Below are positions 34,346 through 41,968 of a stretch of DNA of 46,830 nucleotides, in pieces. Below the pieces are notes generated by a model. That model saw nothing but the letters and a program-made list of their open reading frames with translations. It was not told the origin of the DNA and ran no database searches. Every line of letters begins with the position of its first letter. Within the stretch, counting starts at the first letter, position 1. Where the stretch lies: contig NZ_CAJUCP010000049.1 of NCBI RefSeq assembly GCF_910585425.1, positions 1 to 46,830 on the forward strand, read 5' to 3'. The position numbers were made by a program, and so were the translations under genes. Origin of the DNA: an uncultured Acetatifactor sp. (GTDB lineage: Bacteria > Bacillota > Clostridia > Lachnospirales > Lachnospiraceae).

Positions 34346-35488
34346 CTATTCTACCGAAACGGCATATGCCGCTCCATAATTTTCCCTGTGATAATAGATC
34401 AGTTCCTTTGCTTCTTGATTCATAACAATGCTCCATTCGGTTGATTCAAACTCACCAAAATTGTCCTTGCACACACTGTCTAATGCATCCCGCACTTCTG
34501 TTTCCGTCATTGCCCCTCGTTCTTCCAGTGTCTGAGTAAGGATTTCATACCGGGTATGGGACTGGACGGTTCCGATTCCCTGCTTCTCTCCATCAGCCAG
34601 ATAAAAGTTGGTAACAACCGGCGTTTCAATCACAATCATCTCATTGTCTACATATTCCACAGCCACGCTCCTGCCGTCCGCATCCGCCAGAGCCAGATGC
34701 ACCATCATTCCCATGGAACTGTGAAAATCATATTGCTGCAAAAGTTCCAGCGCTTCTTCCACATTGGCTGCCTGATCAAGCAGTAATCGGACTGCCGTAG
34801 TGGTCGTGAGGTCAGGTTTGGCCGTATCCTGATTGATACTTACGGAATCCTGAATCATATTCACGGAAACCGCCAGCCCTTTTTCATTCATCCCATCCAG
34901 TGGTGCGTATAAAGAAACAATAGCCCGCACAGAATCTGGTAATTTTGAAATATCAATCCCGCCAGCACGAATAAAATCCATATTGACGGTTGAAACAGAA
35001 GCGTAGCTGTTTTCAGTTCTTGCGCTGACAATCAATCCATTACAAGCATTCCAGTCAAAATTTCGTCCGAACAGGTATCCGCCATCCTGATTTTCCACCG
35101 ATAGGGTGCTGCAACCGAAAGGAGTTCCTTCCATATGGATTTCCTGTGCCAGCAATGATGTAATATAGGCTGCAACATCTGTATCCGAAGCGGCGCCTCC
35201 CTGCTCTAAAAATGTGTCGAAGCCATACTCTCCTTCATATCGAACCATTGACAAACCCGTTTCCAGTTCTGTGATTTCAGAAGTCGGTGTGACCTGGACT
35301 GCATTTTTATCTCTGTTGGCCTTTCCATTTTCTTCTCTTACTGCACCTTCCTCCTCTGTCCGGCTTTCCTGGCTTTCCTCACTATGTCTCTTTACCGTTA
35401 CCTGCTCGCCGGTATTCTTTCCGCATCCTGACAGCAACCCCGCCACCCCTAGCATCAAAAGCAGACCTATCAAAAAATCTCTTTTCAC
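34346..35488 (-). CDS. Lipoprotein N-acyl-amide hydrolase (CBAH/NAAA-like)
   Basis: A 380-residue Ntn-type linear amide C-N hydrolase, related to choloylglycine hydrolase, penicillin V acylase and N-acylethanolamine acid amidase. The signal peptide ends in LLSGC (Cys22), so it is a lipoprotein. The nucleophile is Cys126 in FGCSTL, followed by GYLFGRNFDW; other conserved elements are APLDGMNEKGL, a late Arg (SHTRYEIL) and STEWSIVMNQ. About 100 residues precede the nucleophile, as in NAAA, whose precursor cleaves itself before the Cys; such cleavage here would separate the catalytic chain from the lipid anchor. Start: GTG at 35488 with AAGGAAG at 8 nt; an upstream TTG (35509) has no site. First gene of the operon. 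Confidence 0.78.
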   Translation of the reverse strand: MKRDFLIGLLLMLGVAGLLSGCGKNTGEQVTVKRHSEESQESRTEEEGAVREENGKANRDKNAVQVTPTSEITELETGLSMVRYEGEYGFDTFLEQGGAASDTDVAAYITSLLAQEIHMEGTPFGCSTLSVENQDGGYLFGRNFDWNACNGLIVSARTENSYASVSTVNMDFIRAGGIDISKLPDSVRAIVSLYAPLDGMNEKGLAVSVNMIQDSVSINQDTAKPDLTTTTAVRLLLDQAANVEEALELLQQYDFHSSMGMMVHLALADADGRSVAVEYVDNEMIVIETPVVTNFYLADGEKQGIGTVQSHTRYEILTQTLEERGAMTETEVRDALDSVCKDNFGEFESTEWSIVMNQEAKELIYYHRENYGAAYAVSVE

Positions 35489-35735
35489 CTTTTTCACTTC
35501 CTTATTCAAGTTCCGCTGTAGCTATATGTATCCTACGAGATATACTTTAACTGCCCCAGATAACATCCACCTAACAGAAAAATAAACAATTTCTAAATGA
35601 ATTCTTGCAGATTTCTCAACTACCTTTTGTTTTGTGTTTCTGGATTTATCTTAACAAGATAGTATATAAATAGCAAATACTTATACTTTATTCAGATAAC
35701 TAGAAAATAATTATAGATAAATTTTTGCCCGCACA
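35489..35735 (-). promoter_or_regulatory. AT-rich region upstream of hydrolase/CoA ligase/ABC operon
   Basis: This non-coding, strongly AT-rich stretch must carry the promoter of the leftward operon beginning at 35488. I cannot single out one pair of boxes with confidence. No ORF is seen. Confidence 0.4.
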
Positions 35736-35794
35736 AAAACCGGTTCTGCATCATAGACAGATTTTATCTCTGTCTTCAGTACCAAACCGGTTTT
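35736..35794. terminator. Large bidirectional hairpin/terminator
   Basis: AAAACCGGTT (35736-35745) pairs with AACCGGTTTT (35785-35794), and an inner hairpin AGACAGA/TCTGTCT lies in the loop. It sits 41 bp after the CMD-cupin stop and probably ends the long leftward redox/lipid gene run. Confidence 0.65.
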
Positions 35795-35835
35795 ACATCT
35801 AAAATACAATACTTATTTTCTACATTCCAATATTT

Positions 35836-36594
35836 TCAGCATGATGCACTCATATAAGCATCATCATCCACTGGTTCCAGCCATTCGTTAAAACCTTCTT
35901 CTGCAGGAACCTCAACAGCCAAATGAGAGAACCAACTGTAAGTCGTCGCTCCATGCCAGTGTTTTACGCCTGCCGGGATATTTATTACATCTCCGGGAAA
36001 TAACTCCTGTACCCCTTTCCCCCATTCCTGATAGTAACCCCGGCCACTGACACATAACAGAATCTGTCCTCCCCCACTCTTTGCTTGATGGATATGCCAA
36101 TTATTACGGCAGCCAGGTTCAAAGGTTACATTAAAGATCCCCACCTGTTCAGAAGAAATCGGCGCAAGGTAACTCTGTCCAATGAAATACTGTGCAAACG
36201 TTTCATTGGGTTGTCCTATGGGAAACAACATAGAAGCTGCATGTGCAGACTTTGCATCGGATTTGGAATATTCTTCCGACCAGACTTCTTTCGCCATCCG
36301 GAAGGCCGCCCATGCTTTGGGCCATCCGGCATAAAAGGCGGCATGGGTAAGTATTTCTGCGATTTCCGTCCTGGTAATTCCATTCTTTTTCGCACTCAGC
36401 AGGTGGAATTGAAAAGAAGAATCCACAAGTCCCTGAGCCATCAGGGAAACCACCGTCACCAAGGAACGATCCCTCAATGAGAGCCTGTCCTCTCTGCTCC
36501 ACACTTCTCCAAATAATACATCATCATTTAACTGCGCAAATTTCGGGGCAAATTCACCCAGGGTATCTCTGCCTGCGGTCTGTTTCACTGCCAT
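35836..36594 (-). CDS. Carboxymuconolactone decarboxylase-like/cupin fusion
   Basis: A 252-residue two-domain protein. The N-terminal CMD/AhpD-fold domain (about 12-110) has FHLLSAKKNGITRTEIAEILTH but lacks the CxxC pair of AhpD, so it is not an alkylhydroperoxidase. The C-terminal cupin (about 130-240) has WHIHQAKSGGGQILL and a second motif GDVINIPAGVKHWHG, giving a plausible three-His metal site with Gln in place of Glu. Fused CMD-cupin proteins are common in bacterial gene sets with aldo/keto reductases, flavodoxins and LysR regulators; their reaction is unproven. Start at 36594: GGAGG at 5 nt. Confidence 0.82.
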   Translation of the reverse strand: MAVKQTAGRDTLGEFAPKFAQLNDDVLFGEVWSREDRLSLRDRSLVTVVSLMAQGLVDSSFQFHLLSAKKNGITRTEIAEILTHAAFYAGWPKAWAAFRMAKEVWSEEYSKSDAKSAHAASMLFPIGQPNETFAQYFIGQSYLAPISSEQVGIFNVTFEPGCRNNWHIHQAKSGGGQILLCVSGRGYYQEWGKGVQELFPGDVINIPAGVKHWHGATTYSWFSHLAVEVPAEEGFNEWLEPVDDDAYMSASC

Positions 36595-36654
36595 CTTTTC
36601 CTCCTTATCATCCACCATTTTCTCTGTCAGTCATGTCGGGTTGTTTTCTTTTTA

Positions 36655-37596
36655 TCACTTCATATTCACTGTGAAAAAATCTGCCAGTCTGTCAAAGGGA
36701 ATACGGTCTCTCTGGTCATACAGGTCGATATGCTCCGCATCCTCCACAACCAGCATCTCCTTCGGCTCCAAGGCCCGCTCATAAGCCACATCGCTGAAAA
36801 ACCGGGAATGTGCCCTATCCCCTACTACAAACAGAATCGGACGGGGCGATATTTCGTCAATAAAGTCCAGTGGTCGGAAATTCATAATCGCCAGCTCACT
36901 TGTGGTGGTAAATCCACCTCTGGCACTTGGATGATGCCCTCTTTTCAAAGCATAAAACCTGAACCATTCTGCCCCCGGCTCCGGTATATCCTCCGGCACC
37001 TTATTGATGGGCTGCTCCGGAAATGTGGGCAGGTACTCCGGATATCCGTTTTCCGCATCGATCCACCGCTGCTTTGACAGGCGTTCCTTCACAGCCTGTA
37101 ATTCTTCCCTGCCCATATTTCCTCGGACTGCCATATTCATATCATACATGCTCATAACGGCAACCGCACGGATTCTGGTATCGCATTGAGCCGCCGAAAG
37201 CGCAAAGCCACCGGAACCACAGATTCCGATTACGCCAATTTTTTCCCTGTCTACAAACTTCTGCAGTCCCAGGAAATCCACCGCCGCACTGAAATTCTCC
37301 ACAAAGATATCCGGTGACGACACATTTCTGGGAAAGCCCCCGGATTCTCCCATAAAGGACTGGTCAAATGTCAGCACGACAAACCCTTTCTGCGCCAGTT
37401 CATTGCCGTATACACAAGGCCCCTGTTCTTTCACCCCGCCATAAGGCGCACCGATAATCAGTGCCGGGCGTTTCTGCTCCGGAGAGATACCCTTTTCAAG
37501 GTACAATTCTCCCATGATTTCCAACCCATACCTGTTCCTGTAAACTACTTTTTTCCTCTCTACATTCTGTGATAATTCTAAGATGTGTCCGCTCAT
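36655..37596 (-). CDS. Alpha/beta hydrolase (dienelactone hydrolase-like)
   Basis: A 313-residue alpha/beta hydrolase with oxyanion region IIGAPYGG, nucleophile elbow GICGSGGFAL (Ser128 most likely), acid in VVGDRAHS or nearby, and catalytic His in VEDAEHIDLYD near the C-terminus. There is a cap region between about 150 and 235. It has no signal peptide. Family members act on esters or small lactones; the substrate is unknown. Start at 37596: GGAGG at 7 nt. It lies between the second N-acyl-amide hydrolase and the CMD-cupin gene (gaps 80 and 60 bp), in the probable LysR-linked leftward run. Confidence 0.82.
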   Translation of the reverse strand: MSGHILELSQNVERKKVVYRNRYGLEIMGELYLEKGISPEQKRPALIIGAPYGGVKEQGPCVYGNELAQKGFVVLTFDQSFMGESGGFPRNVSSPDIFVENFSAAVDFLGLQKFVDREKIGVIGICGSGGFALSAAQCDTRIRAVAVMSMYDMNMAVRGNMGREELQAVKERLSKQRWIDAENGYPEYLPTFPEQPINKVPEDIPEPGAEWFRFYALKRGHHPSARGGFTTTSELAIMNFRPLDFIDEISPRPILFVVGDRAHSRFFSDVAYERALEPKEMLVVEDAEHIDLYDQRDRIPFDRLADFFTVNMK

Positions 37597-37676
37597 TCTT
37601 ATTCCTCCTTCGATTTTTATCATTTCTTTTGCGGATAGCTTTTTTGTTTATCCCTTTCCTATGCAGTTTTAACTTC

Positions 37677-38735
37677 TCATGGACTGCCTGTTATAAAAGA
37701 ATAATACTGCTGAAAATTTTCCCTGTGATAATAGCGCGCCTCCCCGGTACTCTGGTTATAGACAATGCTCCACTCCGTAGACGCAAACTCGGAATCAAAA
37801 TTGTGTTTACTCACACTGTCAAGGGCATCCCGTATCCCGTCCATACTATATGAGGAATCGCTCTGCAGCATATCATCCAGCATGGTATATCGGATTTTGG
37901 ATTCTTTTGTTCCGATGCCGTACTTCTCACCGGGAGACAGATAATAATTTGTGACAACCGGCGTTTCCGTTACCGCCATCTCATTGTCAATATATTCTAC
38001 AACCACCGAATGCCCTGACGCATCAGCCAGAGCAAAATGCACCATCATTCCCGCCGATGCATGCATGTCATACTGGGAAAGCAGATCAACCGCTTCCTCC
38101 ACATCAGCCGCCTTGTCAAGCAACAAACGCACCGCCGTTGTCGTGGTCAGATCCGGTCTCCCTGTATCCTGCTGGAATCCCGGTTTGTCCTGAATCATCA
38201 GAACCGCCACACATAACCCCTTCTCATTCATCCCATCCATAGGAGCAAAAGGCGCTGCCACCGACAAAAGGCGCATCTGCGTTTCTTCCGGCATATCCAG
38301 TCCCAGATTCAGGAAATCCATATTCACGGTAGAAACAGAATCATACCCGTTTGCTGGATTAGTCTGTACAATCAGCGCCGTACAGCTTCCCCAGTCAAAA
38401 TTCCTTCCAAACACAGCATCGCCTTCCGGAGTCCTGGCAGAGATGGTGCTGCACCCAAAGGAACTCCCCCGCAAATCTATGGGAAGCAGGCCATGGAACA
38501 CATCCTGTATCACAAATTCCGCCACCGCCAGGTCATCAGGTGCGCCGCCCTGCTCTAAAAAATCGTCCAGATTGTAATCGCCTTTATATTCCATGGAATA
38601 CAGCCCGTCCTCCAGTTTTTTTACACTGGCGGCTGTCCGAATATTTCGCTGAAAAAGCAATATAAAAGTAATAAATACCACTACCAGCAAAACAAAAAAG
38701 GTATAAACGATATATTTCAATTTTATTCTTTTCAT
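37677..38735 (-). CDS. Membrane-anchored N-acyl-amide hydrolase (CBAH/NAAA-like)
   Basis: A 352-residue paralog of the lipoprotein hydrolase at 34346-35488. One N-terminal membrane segment (about 9-28) replaces the lipid anchor. The pro-region (LEDGLYSMEYKGDYNLDDFL, residues 41-60) is clearly homologous to that of the other copy. The nucleophile is Cys95 in FGCSTI, followed by FGRNFDW; APMDGMNEKGL, SKIRYTML and STEWSIVYNQ are conserved. The ORF is open 126 bp further upstream, but AGGAG at 6 nt and the start of the hydrophobic n-region select the ATG at 38735. A conserved repeat element lies directly upstream. Confidence 0.78.
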   Translation of the reverse strand: MKRIKLKYIVYTFFVLLVVVFITFILLFQRNIRTAASVKKLEDGLYSMEYKGDYNLDDFLEQGGAPDDLAVAEFVIQDVFHGLLPIDLRGSSFGCSTISARTPEGDAVFGRNFDWGSCTALIVQTNPANGYDSVSTVNMDFLNLGLDMPEETQMRLLSVAAPFAPMDGMNEKGLCVAVLMIQDKPGFQQDTGRPDLTTTTAVRLLLDKAADVEEAVDLLSQYDMHASAGMMVHFALADASGHSVVVEYIDNEMAVTETPVVTNYYLSPGEKYGIGTKESKIRYTMLDDMLQSDSSYSMDGIRDALDSVSKHNFDSEFASTEWSIVYNQSTGEARYYHRENFQQYYSFITGSP

Positions 38736-38767
38736 CCCATGCTCCTGATTGCCCCTTTTATTTTCCA

Positions 38768-38850
38768 AAGCCAAATACCTCGCTATTTGGCTCTCGCGGC
38801 ATTCGCCAAATGCTCGTGCAAGCACGGCACTTGGCTCATTGCTCGCGGAA
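38768..38850 (-). repeat. Dispersed REP-like element, copy A
   Basis: An approximately 80-bp element overlapping the last codons and stop of the aldo/keto reductase (CGCGAGCAATGA). On the minus strand it reads GAGCCAAG, GCTTGCACG, CATTTGGC, ATGCCG and ends in the hairpin CCAAATA (38771-38777)/TATTTGG (38784-38790). A diverged second copy in the opposite orientation lies at 45292-45344. Confidence 0.7.
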
Positions 38851-39933
38851 ATAGGCAGCAATCTCTTTCATTCTGGAACCCTGCCTTACATGGAATGGGC
38901 ACCTCCTGTCACAATGGCCGCAGCCTGTGCAGTCGGAGGCTTTCTTCTCCAGATTTCCATAATGCCTTTCTGCCATGGAATCCCCCGCCACTGCCAGGTC
39001 ATAGTATTTATTGATCAGTCCCACATTCAGGCCTGCAGGACAGGGCTGGCAATGATTACAGTACACACAGTTTCCCACAGCCTCCCCTGGCGTAAATGTA
39101 CCGATAATGGAGTAGTCCCTTTCCTTGGTAGAAGCCCCAAAAAATCCCAACAGATTTTTTACATCCTCTACAGTCCGGATGCCCGGCAGTACCGTCAGCA
39201 CTCCCGGCTTATCCAATGCATATTGGATGCACTGGTAACGTGTCAGCGCTCTGCCAAAAGGTGATGTTTTATCATCCAGCAGCTGCCCGCCGGAAAAGGG
39301 TTTCATCACGGAAATGCCCACCCCGTCCGCCTCGCATCTGCGGTACATCGACATCCGCTCTTCGGTACTGCCGTTTGCATAGTCTCCATGTCTATAATCA
39401 TATCCAGGATTGATGGAGAACATCAGCTGATCCACAATTCCGGCATCCAGTACCTTTATCACAAGGCCGGGTGTATGGGAAGACAGCCCGATATGCCGTA
39501 CCACTCCCTGCTTTTTTAACTCCAAAAGATACTTAAGAGCGCCTCCCTCCTGATAAGCCTGCCAGTCCTTTTCTTCATCCAGGCAGTGGATAAACCCATA
39601 GTCTATGTAGTCAGTATGCAATGCTGTCAGCTGGGCATCCACGGAACGCCTGATTGTCTCCGCATTCGTAGTCCATCCATATGCGCCGCTTTCGTAATTT
39701 GCACCGAAATGTACCTGATAGTATATATCTTTCCTGACGGATGAAAAGGCTTTCCCATAATAGATAAATGTCTTTGCATCAGCTGTGGCAAGATCAGCAT
39801 AGTTGATGCCATTTTCATAAGCATATTCCAGTGCCTGGATTGCCTCTTTTTCCTCCGCCTCTGCAATATAGCTTGTTCCCAGACCAATCACACTGATATG
39901 GTCGCCTGTCCTTTTGTTTATCCTGTACTCCAT
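38836..39933 (-). CDS. Aldo/keto reductase with C-terminal Fe-S domain
   Basis: A 365-residue NAD(P)H-linked aldo/keto reductase whose TIM barrel (about 1-275; GLGTSYI, NYADLATAD, HIGLSSHTP, VLPGIRTVEDV) is followed by a ferredoxin-like tail with two Cys clusters (CVYCNHCQPCPAG and CTGCGHCDRRCPF), predicted to hold [4Fe-4S] centres. Such fused reductases occur in anaerobes and may accept electrons from ferredoxin. Start at 39933: GGAGGG at 5 nt; an earlier in-frame start 69 bp upstream lacks a site. The last codons lie inside a dispersed repeat. It probably reduces reactive aldehydes or ketones. Confidence 0.85.
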   Translation of the reverse strand: MEYRINKRTGDHISVIGLGTSYIAEAEEKEAIQALEYAYENGINYADLATADAKTFIYYGKAFSSVRKDIYYQVHFGANYESGAYGWTTNAETIRRSVDAQLTALHTDYIDYGFIHCLDEEKDWQAYQEGGALKYLLELKKQGVVRHIGLSSHTPGLVIKVLDAGIVDQLMFSINPGYDYRHGDYANGSTEERMSMYRRCEADGVGISVMKPFSGGQLLDDKTSPFGRALTRYQCIQYALDKPGVLTVLPGIRTVEDVKNLLGFFGASTKERDYSIIGTFTPGEAVGNCVYCNHCQPCPAGLNVGLINKYYDLAVAGDSMAERHYGNLEKKASDCTGCGHCDRRCPFHVRQGSRMKEIAAYFREQ

Positions 39934-40017
39934 TTTTCCCTCCTTGTTCCGCAACAGTTCGTCCTGGTTTATGTCTCTTCCCAATGTCACACTTCCCGCC
40001 ATGCCCCCAAAAATTTT

Positions 40018-41148
40018 CTATGGGATATCCCTCCACCATCTCTCCTGATAATCTCCCGGCTCATTCAGCTTTAAGGTCTCCCCGATCTTTGGTGTCACAA
40101 TCTGCAGTCCTGTTTCCTCCCCCGCTGCCACAAAACGCTCCACGGAATCGTCCCAGGCGTGATAAGCCAGAGAAAAAGCGCCCCAATGGACAGGCATTGC
40201 TGTATCCGCTCCCAAAATCTCCACTGCCGCAATGGCTTCCTCCGGGAACATATGCACTTCCGGCCAGGTCACATCATACTGGGCACAGTCAATCAGCACA
40301 AAATCAAAATCACCGTACCTGTCATGCACCTGACGGAACTGCTCTCCATAACCGCTGTCGCCGCTTTCATACACCTGATGATTTTCGTCCCGGAATACCC
40401 AGGAAGCCCAGAGAGTGGCAAACCGGTCGTCCAGGCTCCGTCCGGAATAATGCCTTGCAGGTGTACATCCTATGGTCAGGCCATCGATTTCCGTCTCTTC
40501 CCACCATGCCATGTTCTGGATTTTCTTCGTATCTACTTTCCAGCGTTCCAGATGGTTTTCCACCCCCAGGGGGACAATATATCTCTCTACTTTTTCATCC
40601 AGATTCATTATGGTCTTGTAGTCCATGTGGTCATAGTGGTCATGGGACAGTACCAGAATATCAATATGGGGTAAATCCTCCACGGTTATCGGCGGGGTTG
40701 AAAATCTCTTTGTCCCCGCAAAGGCCACCGGTGATGACCTTTCGCTGAAAATCGGGTCAATCAAGATGTTCATCCCATGCATCTGCAGGAGCATGGAAGA
40801 ATGCCCAAACCATGTAACCCGGATTTCCTCCTGAGACAGGGGCTGTCCGTATTCGGGTGTCATCATGGGAATTTCTCCTGCCGGCTTCACTCCTTTGAAG
40901 GACATCACCTTATCATCTTTGCGTTCTGTTTCCCGCATAATCTGAAAATCCCCGTCATTATAAAATTTTCCGTCACGGTAATTCTGCGCCCGGGCTGCGT
41001 AATCTGCTTTGTCTTTCCCGGAAGCCCTTCCGCCAAAAGCCGGCCAGAGCCGCAGGAATAGAAAAACTGCCAGAAGCAGCCCCAAAAGCACTGCTGCCAG
41101 AACCACAGCAATTCTTATCAGCTTGTGTTTTTTCAAGAATTGTCCCAT
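40018..41148 (-). CDS. Membrane-anchored NAPE-PLD-like metallo-hydrolase
   Basis: A 376-residue metallo-beta-lactamase-fold enzyme with one N-terminal membrane segment (about 12-34), so the catalytic domain probably faces outside. It has the zinc motif H169-D-H171-Y-D173-H174, then H233 (TPARHYSGRSL), D264 (ESGDSGYG) and H321 (PVHWGAF). These blocks, with DPIFSERSSP, GTKRF and AWWEE, follow those of N-acyl-phosphatidylethanolamine phospholipase D in order and spacing (HxHxDH, TPxxHxxxRxxxD, GDxGY, HWGxF), which is more specific than a generic MBL assignment. Bacterial members are mostly uncharacterised. It lies 50 bp after the response regulator gene and before the aldo/keto reductase. Confidence 0.8.
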   Translation of the reverse strand: MGQFLKKHKLIRIAVVLAAVLLGLLLAVFLFLRLWPAFGGRASGKDKADYAARAQNYRDGKFYNDGDFQIMRETERKDDKVMSFKGVKPAGEIPMMTPEYGQPLSQEEIRVTWFGHSSMLLQMHGMNILIDPIFSERSSPVAFAGTKRFSTPPITVEDLPHIDILVLSHDHYDHMDYKTIMNLDEKVERYIVPLGVENHLERWKVDTKKIQNMAWWEETEIDGLTIGCTPARHYSGRSLDDRFATLWASWVFRDENHQVYESGDSGYGEQFRQVHDRYGDFDFVLIDCAQYDVTWPEVHMFPEEAIAAVEILGADTAMPVHWGAFSLAYHAWDDSVERFVAAGEETGLQIVTPKIGETLKLNEPGDYQERWWRDIP

Positions 41149-41198
41149 AACCTCAACCCCGTTTTTCCTGTTTTCTTTACCGTCTTTTTCGTTTGCCC

Positions 41199-41897
41199 TT
41201 AATCAATCCGAAACCGGTATCCTGCTCCCCACACTGTCTCAATGAACTGGTTCTTTGATTCATTCTTTCCCAGCTTATCCCGCAGTCGGTTGATATGGAC
41301 GGTCACGGTTGCCGCATCTCCCAGGGAATCCATTCCCCACACCCGGTCAAACAGGGTATCCTTTGAAAATACCAGATTGGGATTTTCCGCCAGAAACAAC
41401 AACAATTCAAATTCTTTGTTGACCAGAACCACTTCCTTTTTATCCAGATAGACTCTCCTTGACTTTGGCAGGATGGTCAGATTCCGATAGGTAATCTCCG
41501 TTTCCTGCTGTTCCTCTTCCTCCGTTGCAGAAAGCAGATTGTGAATGTAGATATGGGATTTCACTCTGGCTACCAGTTCCGTAGGGCTGAACGGCTTTAC
41601 CAGATAATCGTCCGCGCCCAATCCCAGTCCCCGGATTTTGTCGATATCTTCCTTTTTGGCTGTCACCATAATGATAGGAAGCCGCAGGCTCCCTCGCAGT
41701 TCCCGGCAGACATCAAACCCTGTCTTGCCGGGGAGCATCACATCCAGCAGAATCGCGTCATATTTTTCTGTTTTCGCCTTTTGCTCTCCGGTGATACCGT
41801 CAAAGGCAAGATTGGTTTCGTATCCGTTGGCTTCCAGATAATCCCGCTCCAATTCCGCAATCAGTTCATCATCCTCTATAATCAATACTCTTTCCAT
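41199..41897 (-). CDS. OmpR-family response regulator
   Basis: A 232-residue two-component response regulator. The receiver is complete: acidic pair D9-D10, phosphoacceptor D52 (LLDVMLPG), Thr and Lys in VTAK and LVKPF. The winged-helix domain (about 130-232) includes VNKEFELLLFLAENP, TVTVHINRLRDKLG and GAGYRFRID. It pairs with the histidine kinase encoded 71 bp upstream. Its position directly before the NAPE-PLD-like gene makes that gene, and those after it, its likely targets. Confidence 0.92.
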   Translation of the reverse strand: MERVLIIEDDELIAELERDYLEANGYETNLAFDGITGEQKAKTEKYDAILLDVMLPGKTGFDVCRELRGSLRLPIIMVTAKKEDIDKIRGLGLGADDYLVKPFSPTELVARVKSHIYIHNLLSATEEEEQQETEITYRNLTILPKSRRVYLDKKEVVLVNKEFELLLFLAENPNLVFSKDTLFDRVWGMDSLGDAATVTVHINRLRDKLGKNESKNQFIETVWGAGYRFRID

Positions 41898-41968
41898 CGC
41901 AACGGATTCCTTTCCTTAATCTGCCCGTTTTTCAGGGCATCATGGTATACCCTTGTGGTGTCTCGTTC

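Noticed and set aside
34346..38735. Calling the two Ntn hydrolases bile salt hydrolases
   Set aside because: BSH and PVA have the nucleophile Cys at position 2 and are cytoplasmic; these have long pro-regions and membrane or lipid anchors, so only the broader linear amide C-N hydrolase family is supported.
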